DNA from: Halictus rubicundus
Lineage: Eukaryota > Arthropoda > Insecta > Hymenoptera > Halictidae
Length of the DNA: 64,000 bases
Direction: 5' to 3'
NCBI RefSeq assembly: GCF_050948215.1
Contig: NW_027488970.1
Location: forward strand, 62,001-126,000
In this document: positions 39,567 to 52,899 of the stretch, piece by piece
How the letters are laid out: each line of letters opens with the position of its first letter
How positions within the stretch are numbered: position 1 is the first letter of the stretch
The notes under the pieces: model-generated
What the model saw: the letters and a program-made list of their open reading frames with translations, nothing else
The model's database searches: none
Told to the model about the DNA's origin: nothing
Made by a program: the position numbers and the translations under genes

Positions 39567-39739
39567 CGCGGGCGGGGGCGCCCTTGGTGATCTCGAGGCG
39601 GGGGACCGACGGTCTCCTTATACTCGGTTGCCAATGGCGTCCCCGGAGGCCGTCGGACGTCTTGGGCGGGGGCCCGGACGTCCATCGGGCGGCCTAAATG
39701 GGGGGGAAGGCTTCACGTCGTCCGTTGCGTGGCGCCTTC

Positions 39740-39763
39740 GGATAGAGTAGGATAGGGTGGAGG
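39740..39763 (+). other. satellite-like tract inside the 3' UTR
   Basis: The stretch begins GGATAGAGTAGGATAGGG and continues TGGAGG. It closely resembles the host satellite words (GGATAGAGGATAGG), although the rest of the UTR does not. It could let the element RNA anneal to or align with the target array. It could also be a relic of captured satellite, or coincidence. Confidence 0.45.
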
Positions 39764-39919
39764 CCGCGTCCCCCACCCAGGGAGGAATGCTAAGGCGGGG
39801 GCACACCGGATAGACATGCGCGCGCGGACCACGGGTGCCCCCAGGAGCCTAGGGACGGACGGGGAGGAGTTAGTGGGTATACTCGGCATTGCACCCACCA
39901 GCCGAGGAGTCCCACATAA

Positions 39920-39950
39920 CCCGGCCCACTCCCCCCCGGGAGGGGTCGGG
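39920..39950 (+). other. GC-rich hairpin near the 3' end of the element
   Basis: CCCGGCCC (39920-39927) pairs with GGGTCGGG (39943-39950) with one G-U pair. The stem continues with CTCCC (39929-39933) against GGGAG (39938-39942) around a CCCC loop, with A39928 bulged. That gives 13 base pairs ending 27 bases before the poly(A) tract. A second small hairpin, GTAAT-AGTG-ATTAC, follows at 39956-39969. Conserved 3' stem-loops serve as the recognition site for the reverse transcriptase in several LINE families, so this is a plausible recognition structure. Confidence 0.6.
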
Positions 39951-39977
39951 TATCCGTAATAGTGATTACCTCCTCGG

Positions 39978-40002
39978 AAAAAAAAAAAAAAAAAAAAAAA
40001 AA
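39978..40002 (+). other. poly(A) tail of the retrotransposon
   Basis: An uninterrupted run of 25 A ends the element. The last A may belong to the satellite, since ATAGG is a normal satellite word. An undecayed run supports a recent insertion by target-primed reverse transcription and fixes the plus-strand orientation. Confidence 0.93.
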
Positions 40003-40020
40003 TAGGATAGGATAGAGGAT
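40003..40020. repeat. right copy of probable target-site duplication
   Basis: TAGGATAGGATAGAGGAT follows the tail and is identical to the 18 bases before the element. Because the array has a 17-bp period, the exact duplication length is ambiguous. Confidence 0.55.
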
Positions 40021-40099
40021 AGGATAGGATAGAGGATAGGATAGGATAGAGGATAGGATAGGATAGAGGATTGGATAGGATAGAGGATAGGATAGGATA

Positions 40100-42600
40100 G
40101 AGGATAGGATAGGATAGAGGATAGGATACGATAGAGGATAGCATAGGATAGAGGATAGGATAGGATAGAGAATAGGATAGGATAGAGGATAGGATAGGAT
40201 AGAGGATAGGATAGGATAGAGGATAGGATAGGATAGAGGATAGGATAGGATAGGGGATAGGATAGGATAGAGGATATGATAGGATAGGATGGAGGATAGG
40301 ATAGGATAGAGAATAGGTTAGGATAGAGGATAGGATATCATAGAGGATAGGATAGGATAGAGAATAGGATATAGGATTGGATAGGATAGAGGATAGAATA
40401 GGATAGAGGATAGGATAGGATAGAGGATAGGATAGGATAGAGGATAGGATAGGATAGAGGATAGGATAGGATAGAGGATTGGATAGGATAGAGGATAGGA
40501 TAGGATAGAGGATAGGATAGGATAGAGGATAGGATAGGATAGAGGATTGGATAGGATAAACGATAGGATAGGATAGAGGATAGGATATGATAGAGGATAG
40601 GATAGGATAGAGGATAGGATAGGATAGGATAGAGGATAGGATAGGATAGAGGATAGGATAGGATAGAGGATAGGATAGGATAGAGGATAGGATAGGATAG
40701 AGGATAGGATAGGATAGAGGATAGGATAGGATAGAGGATAGGATAGGATGGAGAATAGGATAGGATAGAGGATAGGATAGGATAGAGGATAGGATAGGAT
40801 AGAGAATAGGATAGGATAGAGGATAGGATAGGATAGAGAACAGGATAGGATAGAGGATAGGATAGGATAGAGGATAGGATAGGATAGAGGATAGGATAGG
40901 ATAGAGGATAGTATAGGATAGAGGATAGGATATCATAGAGGATAGGATAGGATAGAGAATAGGATATAGGATTGGATAGGATAGCGGATAGGATAGGATA
41001 GAGGATAGGATAGGATAAAGGATAGGATACGATAGAGGATAGCATAGGATAGAGGATAGGATAGGATAGAGAATAGGATAGGATAGAGGATAGGATAGGA
41101 TAGAGGATAGGATAGGATAGAGGATAGGATAGAGGATAGGATAGGATAGAGGATAGGATAGGATAGAGAATAGGATAGGATAGAGGATAATATACGATAG
41201 AGGATAGGATAGGATAGAGGATAGGATAGGATAGAGGATAGGATAGGATAGAGGATAGGATAGGATAGAGGATAGGATAGGATAGAGGATAGGATAGGAT
41301 AGGGGATAGGATAGGATAGAGGATAGGATAGGATAGAGGATAGGATAGGATAAACGATAGGATAGGATAGAGGATACGATAGGATAGAGGATAGGATAGG
41401 ATAGAGGATAGGATAGGATAGTGGATAGGATAGGATGGAGAATAGGATAGGATAGAGGATAGGATAGGATAGAGAATAGGATAGGATAGAGAATAGGATA
41501 GGATAGAGGATAATATACGATAGAGGATAGGATAGGATAGAGGATAGGATAGGATAGAGGATAGGATAGGATAGAGGATAGGATAGGATAGAGGATAGGA
41601 TAGGATAGAGGATAGGATAGGATAGGGGATAGGATAGGATAGAGGATAGGATAGGATAGAGGATAGGATAGGATAAACGATAGGATAGGATAGAGGATAC
41701 GATAGGATAGAGGATAGGATAGGATAGAGGATAGGATAGGATAGTGGATAGGATAGGATAGAGGATAGGATAGGATAGAGGATACGATATAGGATTGGAT
41801 AGGATAGAGGATAGAATAGGAGAGAGGATAGGATAGGATAGAGGATAGGATAGGATAGAGGATAGGATAGGATAGAGAATAGGATAGGATAGAGGATAGG
41901 ATAGGATCTGATAGAGGATAGGATAGGATAGAGGATAGGATAGGATGGAGAATAGGATATAGGATTGGATAGGATAGAGGATAGGATAGAGGATAGGATA
42001 GGATAGGATAGAGGATAGGATAGGATAGAGGATAGGATAGGATAGGATAGGATAGAGGATAGGATAGGATAGAGGATAGGATAGGATAGGATAGGATAGA
42101 GGATAGGATAGGATAGAGGATAGGATAGGATAGTGGATAAGATAGGATAGAGGATAGGATAGGATAGAGGATAGGATAGGATAGAGGATAGGATAGGATA
42201 GAGGATAGGATAGGATAGAGGATAGGATAGGATAGACGATAGGATAGGATAGAGAATAGGTTAGGATAGAGGATAGGATATCATAGAGGATAGGATAGGA
42301 TAGAGAATAGGATATAGGATTGGATAGGATAGAGGATAGAATAGGATAGAGGATAGGATAGGATAGAGGATAGGATAGGATGGAGGATTGGATAGGATAG
42401 AGGATAGGATAGGATAGAGGATAGGATAGGATAGAGGATAAGATATGATAGGGGATAGGATAGGATAGAGGATATGATAGGATAGGATGGAGGATAGGAT
42501 AGGATAGAGAATAGGTTAGGATAGAGGATAGGATATCATAGAGGATAGGAAAGGATAGAGAATAGGATATAGGATTGGATAGGATAGAGGATAGAATAGG
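40100..42600. repeat. right-arm satellite block, copy 1 of 3
   Basis: The marker order here recurs at about 52.9-55.2 kb and 61.3-64.0 kb: AGCATAGG, AGGGGATAGG, GGTTAGG, GGATATCATAG, AATATACGATAG, AGTGGATAGG, ATCTGATAG, GGATGGAGGATTGG. The offset to copy 2 is 12,628-12,640 bp (ATCTG at 41906 and 54546, ATCAT at 40932 and 53560), with small shifts from gains or losses of short units. The retrotransposon lies at the left edge of this copy. Boundaries are approximate. Confidence 0.7.
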
Positions 42601-45360
42601 ATAGAGGATAGGATAGGATAGAGGATAGGATAGGATAGAGGATAGGATAGGATAGAGGATTGGATAGGATAGAGGATAGGATAGGATAGAGGATAGGATA
42701 GGATAGAGGATAGGATAGGATAGAGGATAGGATAGGATAAACGATAGGATAGGATAGAGGATAGGATATGATAGAGGATAGGATAGGATAGAGGATAGGA
42801 TAGGATAGGATAGAGGATAGGATAGGATAGAGGATAGGATAGGATAGAGGATAGGATAGGATAGAGGATAGGATAGGATAGAGGATAGGATAGGATGGAG
42901 AATAGGATAGGATAGAGGATAGCATAGGATAGAGGATAGGATAGGATAGAGAATAGGATAGGATAGAGGATAGGATAGGATAGAGAATAGGATAGGATAG
43001 AGGATATGATAGGATAGAGGATAGGATAGGATAGAGGATAGGATAGAATAGAGGATAGGATAGGATAGAGTATAGGATATAGGATTGGATAGGATAGAGG
43101 ATAGAATAGGATAGAGGATAGGATAGGATAGCGGATAGGATATGTTAGAGGATAGGATAGGATAGAGGATAGGATAGGATAAACGATAGGATAGGATAGA
43201 GGATAGGATATGATAGAGGATAGGATCGGATGGAGAATAGGATAGGATAGAGGATAGGATAGGATAGAGAATAGGATAGGATAGAGAATAGGATAGGATA
43301 GAGGATAATATACGATAGAGGATAGGATAGGATAGAGGATAGGATAGGATAGAGGATAGGATAGGATAGGATAGGATTGAGGATAGGATAGGATAGAGGA
43401 TAGGATAGGATAGAGGATAAGATAGGATAGAGGATAGGATCGGATGGAGAATAGGATAGGATAGAGGATAGGATAGGATAGAGAATAGGATAGGATAGAG
43501 AATAGGATAGGATAGAGGATAATATACGATAGAGGATAGGATAGGATAGAGGATAGGATAGGATAGAGGATAGGATAGGATAGAGAATAGGATAGGATAG
43601 AGGATAGGATAGGATAAACGATAGGATAGGATAGAGGATACGATAGGATAGAGGATACGATAGGATAGAGGATAGGATAGGATAGAGGATAGGATACGAT
43701 AGGATAGAGGATAGGATAGGATAGAGGATAGGATCTGATAGAGGATAGGATAGGATAGAGGATAGGATAGGATGGAGAATAGGATATAGGATTGGATAGG
43801 ATAGAGGATAGGATAGAGGATAGGATAGGATAGGATAGAGGATAGGATAGGATAGAGGATAGGATAGGATAGGATAGGATAGAGGATAGGATAGGATAGA
43901 GGATAGGATAGGATAGTGGATAGGATAGGATAGAGGATAGGATAGGATAGAGGATAGGATAGGATAGAGGATAGGATAGGATAGAGGATAGGATAGGATA
44001 GAGTATAGGATAGGATAGAGGATAGGATAGGATAGGGGATAGGATAGGATAGAGGATATGATAGGATAGGATGGAGGATAGGATAGGATAGAGAATAGGT
44101 TAGGATAGAGGATAGGATATCATAGAGGATAGGATAGGATAGAGAATAGGATATAGGATTGGATAGGATAGAGGATAGAATAGGATAGAGGATAGGATAG
44201 GATAGAGGATAGGATAGGATAGAGGATAGGATAGGATAGAGGATTGGATAGGATAGAGGATAGGATAGGATAGAGGATAGGATAGGATAGAGGATAGGAT
44301 AGGATAGAGGATAGGATAGGATAGGATAAACGATAGGATAGGATAGAGGATAGGATAGGATAGAGGATAGGATAGGATAGCGGATAGGATATGTTAGAGG
44401 ATAGGATAGGATAGAGGATAGGATAGGATAAACGATAGGATAGGATAGGATAGAGGATAGGATAGAGGATAGGATAGGATAGGATAGAGGATAGGATAGG
44501 ATAGAGAATAGGTTAGAATAGAGGATAGGATATCATAGAGGATAGGATAGGATAGAGAATAGGATATAGGATTGGATAGGATAGAGGATAGGATATGATA
44601 GAGGATAGGATAGGATAGAGGATAGGATAGGATAGAGGATAGGATAGGATAAACGATAGGATAGGATAGAGGATAGGATATGATAGAGGATACGATAAGA
44701 TAGAGGATAGGATAGGATAGGATAGAGGATAGGATAGGATAGAGGATAGGATAGGATAGAGGATAGGATAGGATAGAGGATAAGATAGGATAGAGGATAG
44801 GATCGGATGGAGAATAGGATAGGATAGAGGGTAGGATAGGATAGAGAATAGGATAGGATAGAGAATAGGATAGGATAGAGGATAATATACGATAGAGGAT
44901 AGGATAGGATTGAGGATAGGATAGGATAGAGGATAGGATAGGATAGAGAATAGGATAGGATAGAGGATAGGATAGGATAAACGATAGGATAGGATAGAGG
45001 ATACGATAGGATAGAGGATAGGATAGGATAGAGGATAGGATAGGATAGTGGATAGGATAGGATAGAGGATAGGATAGGATAGAGGATACGATATAGGATT
45101 GGATAGGATAGAGGATAGAATAGGAGAGAGGATAGGATAGGATAGAGGATAGGATAGGATAGAAAGATAGGATAGGATAGAGAATAGGATAGGATAGAGG
45201 ATAGGATAGGATAGAGGATAGGATAGGATAGAGGATAGGATCTGATAGAGGATAGGATAGGACAGAGGATAGGATAGGATGGAGAATAGGATATAGGATT
45301 GGATAGGATAGAGGATAGGATAGAGGATAGGATAGGATAGGATAGAGGATAGGATAGGAT

Positions 45361-47880
45361 AGAGGATAGGATAGGATAGAGGATAGGATAGGATAGGATA
45401 GGATAGAGGATAGGATAGGATAGAGGATAGGATAGGATAGGATAGGATAGAGGATAGGATAGGATAGAGGATAGGATAGGATAGTGGATAAGATAGGATA
45501 GAGGATAGGATAGGATAGAGGATAGGATAGGATAGAGGATAGGATAGGATAGAGGATAGGATAGGATAGAGAATAGGTTAGGATAGAGGATAGGATATCA
45601 TAGAGGATAGGATAGGATAGAGAATAGGATATAGGATTGGATAGGATAGAGGATAGAATAGGATAGAGGATAGGATAGGATAGAGGATAGGATAGGATAG
45701 AGGATAGGATAGGATAGAGGATAGGATAGGATAGAGGATTGGATAGGATAGAGGATAGGATAGGATAGAGGATAGGATAGGATAGAGGATAGGATACGAT
45801 AGAGGATAGCATAGGATAGAGGATAAGATAGGATAGAGAATAGGATAGGATAGAGGATAGGATAGGATAGAGGATATGATAGGATATCATAGAGGATAGG
45901 ATAGGATAGAGAATAGGATATAGGATTGGATAGGATAGAGGATAGGATAGGATAGAGGAAAGGATAGAATAGAGGACAGGATAGGATAGAGAATAGGATA
46001 TAGGATTGGATAGGATAGAGGATAGAATAGGATAGAGGATAGGATAGGATAGCGGATAGGATATGTTAGAGGATAGGATAGGATAGAGGATAGGATAGGA
46101 TAAACGATAGGATAGGATAGAGGATAGAGGATAGGATAGAGGATAGGATAGAGGATAGGATAGAGGATAGGATAGGATAGAGAATAGGTTAGGATAGAGG
46201 ATAGGATATCATAGAGGATAGGATAGGATAGAGAATAGGATATAGGATAGGATAGGATAGAGGATAGGATAGGATAGAGGATAGGATAGGATAGAGGATA
46301 GGATAGGATAGAGAATAGGATAGGATAGAGGATAGGATAGGATAGAGGATAGGATAGGATAAACGATAGGATAGGATAGAGGATAGGATATGATAGAGGA
46401 TAGGATAAGATAGAGGATAGGATAGGATAGGATAGAGGATAGGATAGGATAGAGGATAAGATAGGATAGAGGATAGGATCGGATGGAGAATAGGATAGGA
46501 TAGAGGATAGGATAGGATAGAGAATAGGATAGGATAGAGAATAGGATACGATAGAGGATAGGATAGGATAAACGATAGGATAGGATAGAGGATAGGATAT
46601 GATAGAGGATAGGATAAGATAGAGGATAGGATAGGATAGGATAGAGGATAGGATAGGATAGAGGATAGGATAGGATAGAGGATAAGATAGGATAGAGGAT
46701 AGGATCGGATGGAGAATAGGATAGGATAGAGGATAGGATAGGATAGAGAATAGGTTAGAATAGAGGATAGGATATCATAGAGGATAGGATAGGATAGAGA
46801 ATAGGATATAGGATTGGATAGGATAGAGGATAGGATATGATAGAGGATAGGATAGGATAGAGGATAGGATAGGATAGAGGATAGGATAGGATAAACGATA
46901 GGATAGGATAGAGGATAGGATATGATAGAGGATACGATAAGATAGAGGATAGGATAGGATAGGATAGAGGATAGGATAGGATAGAGGATAGGATAGGATA
47001 GAGGATAAGATAGGATAGAGGATAGGATCGGATGGAGAATAGGATAGGATAGAGGGTAGGATAGGATAGAGAATAGGATAGGATAGAGAATAGGATAGGA
47101 TAGAGGATAATATACGATAGAGGATAGGATAGGATTGAGGATAGGATAGGATAGAGGATAGGATAGGATAGAGAATAGGATAGGATAGAGGATAGGATAG
47201 GATAGAGGATAGGATAGGATAGTGGATAAGATAGGATAGAGGATAGGATAGGATAGAGGATAGGATAGGATAGAGGATAGGATAGGATAGAGGATAGGAT
47301 AGGATAGAGGATAGGATAGGATAGAGAATAGGTTAGGATAGAGGATAGGATATCATAGAGGATAGGATAGGATAGAGAATAGGATATAGGATTGGATAGG
47401 ATAGAGGATAGAATAGGATAGAGGATAGGATAGGATAGAGGATAGGATAGGATAGAGGATAGGATAGGATAGAGGATAGGATAGGATAGAGGATTGGATA
47501 GGATAGAGGATAGGATAGGATAGAGGATAGGATAGGATAGAGGATAGGATACGATAGAGGATAGCATAGGATAGAGGATAAGATAGGATAGAGAATAGGA
47601 TAGGATAGAGGATAGGATAGGATAGAGGATATGATAGGATATCATAGAGGATAGGATAGGATAGAGAATAGGATATAGGATTGGATAGGATAGAGGATAG
47701 GATAGGATAGAGGAAAGGATAGAATAGAGGACAGGATAGGATAGAGAATAGGATATAGGATTGGATAGGATAGAGGATAGAATAGGATAGAGGATAGGAT
47801 AGGATAGCGGATAGGATATGTTAGAGGATAGGATAGGATAGAGGATAGGATAGGATAAACGATAGGATAGGATAGAGGAT
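45361..47880. repeat. 2,520-bp satellite unit, copy 1
   Basis: This block and the following one carry the same variants at an offset of exactly 2,520 bp, including the unusual GGTTAGAATAG, GAGGGTAGG, AGTGGATAAGATAGG and GATATGATAGGATATCAT. The match starts sharply at 45361/47881. Sequence before 45361 differs from that before 47881, so this is a head-to-tail duplication. Confidence 0.85.
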
Positions 47881-50390
47881 AGAGGATAGGATAGGATAGA
47901 GGATAGGATAGGATAGGATAGGATAGAGGATAGGATAGGATAGAGGATAGGATAGGATAGGATAGGATAGAGGATAGGATAGGATAGAGGATAGGATAGG
48001 ATAGTGGATAAGATAGGATAGAGGATAGGATAGGATAGAGGATAGGATAGGATAGAGGATAGGATAGGATAGAGGATAGGATAGGATAGAGAATAGGTTA
48101 GGATAGAGGATAGGATATCATAGAGGATAGGATAGGATAGAGAATAGGATATAGGATTGGATAGGATAGAGGATAGAATAGGATAGAGGATAGGATAGGA
48201 TAGAGGATAGGATAGGATAGAGGATAGGATAGGATAGAGGATAGGATAGGATAGAGGATTGGATAGGATAGAGGATAGGATAGGATAGAGGATAGGATAG
48301 GATAGAGGATAGGATACGATAGAGGATAGCATAGGATAGAGGATAAGATAGGATAGAGAATAGGATAGGATAGAGGATAGGATAGGATAGAGGATATGAT
48401 AGGATATCATAGAGGATAGGATAGGATAGAGAATAGGATATAGGATTGGATAGGATAGAGGATAGGATAGGATAGAGGAAAGGATAGAATAGAGGACAGG
48501 ATAGGATAGAGAATAGGATATAGGATTGGATAGGATAGAGGATAGAATAGGATAGAGGATAGGATAGGATAGCGGATAGGATATGTTAGAGGATAGGATA
48601 GGATAGAGGATAGGATAGGATAAACGATAGGATAGGATAGAGGATAGAGGATAGGATAGAGGATAGGATAGAGGATAGGATAGAGGATAGGATAGGATAG
48701 AGAATAGGTTAGGATAGAGGATAGGATATCATAGAGGATAGGATAGGATAGAGAATAGGATATAGGATAGGATAGGATAGAGGATAGGATAGGATAGAGG
48801 ATAGGATAGGATAGAGGATAGGATAGGATAGAGAATAGGATAGGATAGAGGATAGGATAGGATAGAGGATAGGATAGGATAAACGATAGGATAGGATAGA
48901 GGATAGGATATGATAGAGGATAGGATAAGATAGAGGATAGGATAGGATAGGATAGAGGATAGGATAGGATAGAGGATAAGATAGGATAGAGGATAGGATC
49001 GGATGGAGAATAGGATAGGATAGAGGATAGGATAGGATAGAGAATAGGATAGGATAGAGAATAGGATACGATAGAGGATAGGATAGGATAAACGATAGGA
49101 TAGGATAGAGGATAGGATATGATAGAGGATAGGATAAGATAGAGGATAGGATAGGATAGGATAGAGGATAGGATAGGATAGAGGATAGGATAGGATAGAG
49201 GATAAGATAGGATAGAGGATAGGATCGGATGGAGAATAGGATAGGATAGAGGATAGGATAGGATAGAGAATAGGTTAGAATAGAGGATAGGATATCATAG
49301 AGGATAGGATAGGATAGAGAATAGGATATAGGATTGGATAGGATAGAGGATAGGATATGATAGAGGATAGGATAGGATAGAGGATAGGATAGGATAGAGG
49401 ATAGGATAGGATAAACGATAGGATAGGATAGAGGATAGGATATGATAGAGGATACGATAAGATAGAGGATAGGATAGGATAGGATAGAGGATAGGATAGG
49501 ATAGAGGATAGGATAGGATAGAGGATAAGATAGGATAGAGGATAGGATCGGATGGAGAATAGGATAGGATAGAGGGTAGGATAGGATAGAGAATAGGATA
49601 GGATAGAGAATAGGATAGGATAGAGGATAATATACGATAGAGGATAGGATAGGATTGAGGATAGGATAGGATAGAGGATAGGATAGGATAGAGAATAGGA
49701 TAGGATAGAGGATAGGATAGGATAGAGGATAGGATAGGATAGTGGATAAGATAGGATAGAGGATAGGATAGGATAGAGGATAGGATAGGATAGAGGATAG
49801 GATAGGATAGAGGATAGGATAGGATAGAGAATAGGTTAGGATAGAGGATAGGATATCATAGAGGATAGGATAGGATAGAGAATAGGATATAGGATTGGAT
49901 AGGATAGAGGATAGAATAGGATAGAGGATAGGATAGGATAGAGGATAGGATAGGATAGAGGATAGGATAGGATAGAGGATAGGATAGGATAGAGGATTGG
50001 ATAGGATAGAGGATAGGATAGGATAGAGGATAGGATAGGATAGAGGATAGGATACGATAGAGGATAGCATAGGATAGAGGATAAGATAGGATAGAGAATA
50101 GGATAGGATAGAGGATAGGATAGGATAGAGGATATGATAGGATATCATAGAGGATAGGATAGGATAGAGAATAGGATATAGGATTGGATAGGATAGAGGA
50201 TAGGATAGGATAGAGGAAAGGATAGAATAGAGGACAGGATAGGATAGAGAATAGGATATAGGATTGGATAGGATAGAGGATAGAATAGGATAGAGGATAG
50301 GATAGGATAGCGGATAGGATATGTTAGAGGATAGGATAGGATAGAGGATAGGATAGGATAAACGATAGGATAGGATAGAGGATAGAGGAT
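47881..50390. repeat. 2,520-bp satellite unit, copy 2
   Basis: Tandem copy of 45361-47880. The blocks sampled agree base for base until about 49.82 kb, where this copy lacks one 17-bp unit; from there the offset is 2,503. The match ends near 50.39 kb. The near-identity points to a very recent unequal exchange, or to an assembly duplication. Confidence 0.85.
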
Positions 50391-52899
50391 AGGATAGAGG
50401 ATAGGATAGAGGATAGGATAGAGGATAGGATAGGATAGAGAATAGGTTAGGATAGAGGATAGGATATCATAGAGGATAGGATAGGATAGAGAATAGGATA
50501 TAGGATTGGATAGGATAGAGGATAGGATATGATAGAGGATAGGATAGGATAGAGGATAGGATAGGATAGAGGATAGGATAGGATAGAGGATAGGATAGGA
50601 TAGAGGATAGGATAGGATAGAGGATAGGATAGGATAGAGGATAGGATAGGATAGAGGATAGGATAGGATAGAGGATAGGATAGGATAGAGAATAGGATAG
50701 GATAGAGGATAGGATAGGATAGAGGATAGGATAGGATAAACGATAGGATAGGATAGAGGATAGGATATGATAGAGGATAGGATAAGATAGAGGATAGGAT
50801 AGGATAGGATAGAGGATAGGATAGGATAGAGGATAAGATAGGATAGAGGATAGGATCGGATGGAGAATAGGATAGGATAGAGGATAGGATAGGATAGAGA
50901 ATAGGATAGGATAGAGAATAGGATACGATAGAGGATAGGATAGGATAAACGATAGGATAGGATAGAGGATAGGATATGATAGAGGATAGGATAAGATAGA
51001 GGATAGGATAGGATAGGATAGAGGATAGGATAGGATAGAGGATAGGATAGGATAGAGGATAAGATAGGATAGAGGATAGGATCGGATGGAGAATAGGATA
51101 GGATAGAGGATAGGATAGGATAGAGAATAGGATAGGATAGAGAATAGGATAGGATAGAGGATAATATACGATAGAGGATAGGATAGGATAGAGGATAGGA
51201 TAGGATAGAGGATAGGATAGGATAGAGAATAGGATAGGATAGAGGATTGGATAGGATAAACGATAGGATAGGATAGAGGATACGATAGGATAGAGGATAG
51301 GATAGGATAGAGGATAGGATAGGATAGTGGATAGGATAGGATAGAGGATAGGATAGGATAGAGGATACGATATAGGATTGGATATCATAGAGGATAGAAT
51401 AGGAGAGAGGATAGGATAGGATAGAGGATAGGATAGGATAGAGGATAGGATAGGATAGAGAATAGGATAGGATAGAGGATAGGATAGGATAGAGGATAGG
51501 ATAGGATAGAGGATAGGATAGAATAGAGAATAGGATATAGGATTGGATAGGATAGCGGATAGGATAGGATAGAGGATAGGATAGGATAGAGGATAGGATA
51601 GGATAGAGGATAGGATACGATAGAGGATAGGATAGGATAGAGGATAGGATAGGATAGAGGATAGGATAGGATAGAGGATAGGATAGGATAGAGGATAGGA
51701 TATGATAGAGGATAGGATATAGGATTGGATAGGATAGAGGATAGGATATGATAGAGGATAGGATATAGGATTGGATAGAATAGAGGATAGGATAGAGGAT
51801 AGGATAGGATAGAGAATAGGATAGGATAGAGCATAGGATAGGATAAACGATAGGATAGGATAGAGGATACGATATGATAGAGGATACGATAGGATAGAGG
51901 ATAGGATAGGATAGAGGATAGGATACGATAGGATAGAGGATAGGATAGGATAGAGGATAGGATCTGATAGAGGATAGAATAGGATAGAGGATAGGATAGG
52001 ATGGAGAATAGGATATAGGATTGGATAGGATAGAGGATAGGATAGAGGATAGGATAGGATAGGATAGAGGATAGGATAGGATAGAGGATAGGATAGGATA
52101 GAGGATAGGATAGGATAGGATAGGATAGAGGATAGGATAGGATAGAGGATAGGATAGGATAGTGGATAGGATAGGATAGAGGAGAGGATAGGATAGAGGA
52201 TAGGATAGGATAGAGGATAGGATAGGATAGAGGATAGGATAGGATAGAGGATAGGATAGGATAGAGGATAGGATAGGATAGAGAATAGGTTAGGATAGAG
52301 GATAGGATATCATAGAGGATAGGATAGGATAGAGAATAGGATATAGGATTGGATAGGATAGAGGATAGAATAGGATAGAGGATAGGATAGGATAGAGGAT
52401 ATGATAGGATAGGATGGAGGATAGGATAGGATAGAGAATAGGTTAGGATAGAGGATAGGATATCATAGAGGATAGGATAGGATAGAGAATAGGATATAGG
52501 ATTGGATAGGATAGAGGATAGAATAGGATAGAGGATAGGATAGGATAGAGGATAGGATAGGATAGACTATAGGATAGGATAGGATAGGATAGAGGATAGG
52601 ATAGGATAGAGGATAGGATAGGATAGTGGATAGGATAGGATAGAGGAGAGGATAGGATAGAGGATAGGATAGGATAGAGGATAGGATAGGATAGAGGATA
52701 GGATAGGATAGAGGATAGGATAGGATAGGGGATAGGATAGGATAGAGGATATGATAGGATAGGATGGAGGATAGGATAGGATAGAGGATAGGATAGGATA
52801 GAGGATAGGATAGGATAGAGGATAGGATACGATAGAGGATAGCATAGGATAGAGGATAGGATAGGATAGAGAATAGGATAGGATAGAGGATAGGATAGG

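Larger units (their letters stand above)
39567..39977 (+). other. retrotransposon 3' UTR
   Basis: About 410 bases between the ORF2 stop and the poly(A) tract. It is GC-rich with no good reading frame and no AATAAA signal that I can find. It holds a satellite-like tract at 39740-39763 and two hairpins at 39920-39950 and 39956-39969, just before the tail. In non-LTR elements the 3' UTR is the region recognised by the reverse transcriptase to start copying. Confidence 0.75.
33888..40002 (+). mobile_element. R1-clade non-LTR retrotransposon inserted in satellite
   Basis: A GC-rich island of about 6.1 kb sits within the C-poor satellite, with sharp borders. It has the layout of a full-length non-LTR (LINE-type) element: 5' UTR, ORF1 with three CCHC-type zinc knuckles, ORF2 with AP-like endonuclease, reverse transcriptase and C-terminal CCHC finger, 3' UTR and a poly(A) tract of about 25 A. 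There are no long terminal repeats. The Gag knuckle set (the last C-x2-C-x8-H-x6-C) and the opening LQANLNHSRAAQDLF of the endonuclease are typical of the R1 clade. That clade includes the rDNA-specific R1, the telomere-specific TRAS and SART, and the microsatellite-specific Waldo group. No RNase H domain is seen, as expected for R1. The subgroup cannot be fixed by eye. Intact ORF1, full length and a clean tail suggest a recent insertion. Confidence 0.95.

Noticed and set aside
33894..39806. Antisense and alternate-frame reading frames across the retrotransposon
   Set aside because: They are shadows of GC-rich ORF1 and ORF2, with no conserved motifs and Arg/Pro/Ala-rich translations typical of wrong frames.
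33888..40002. LTR retrotransposon or retrovirus-like element
   Set aside because: There are no terminal repeats, protease, integrase or RNase H; it has an AP-like endonuclease and a poly(A) tail.
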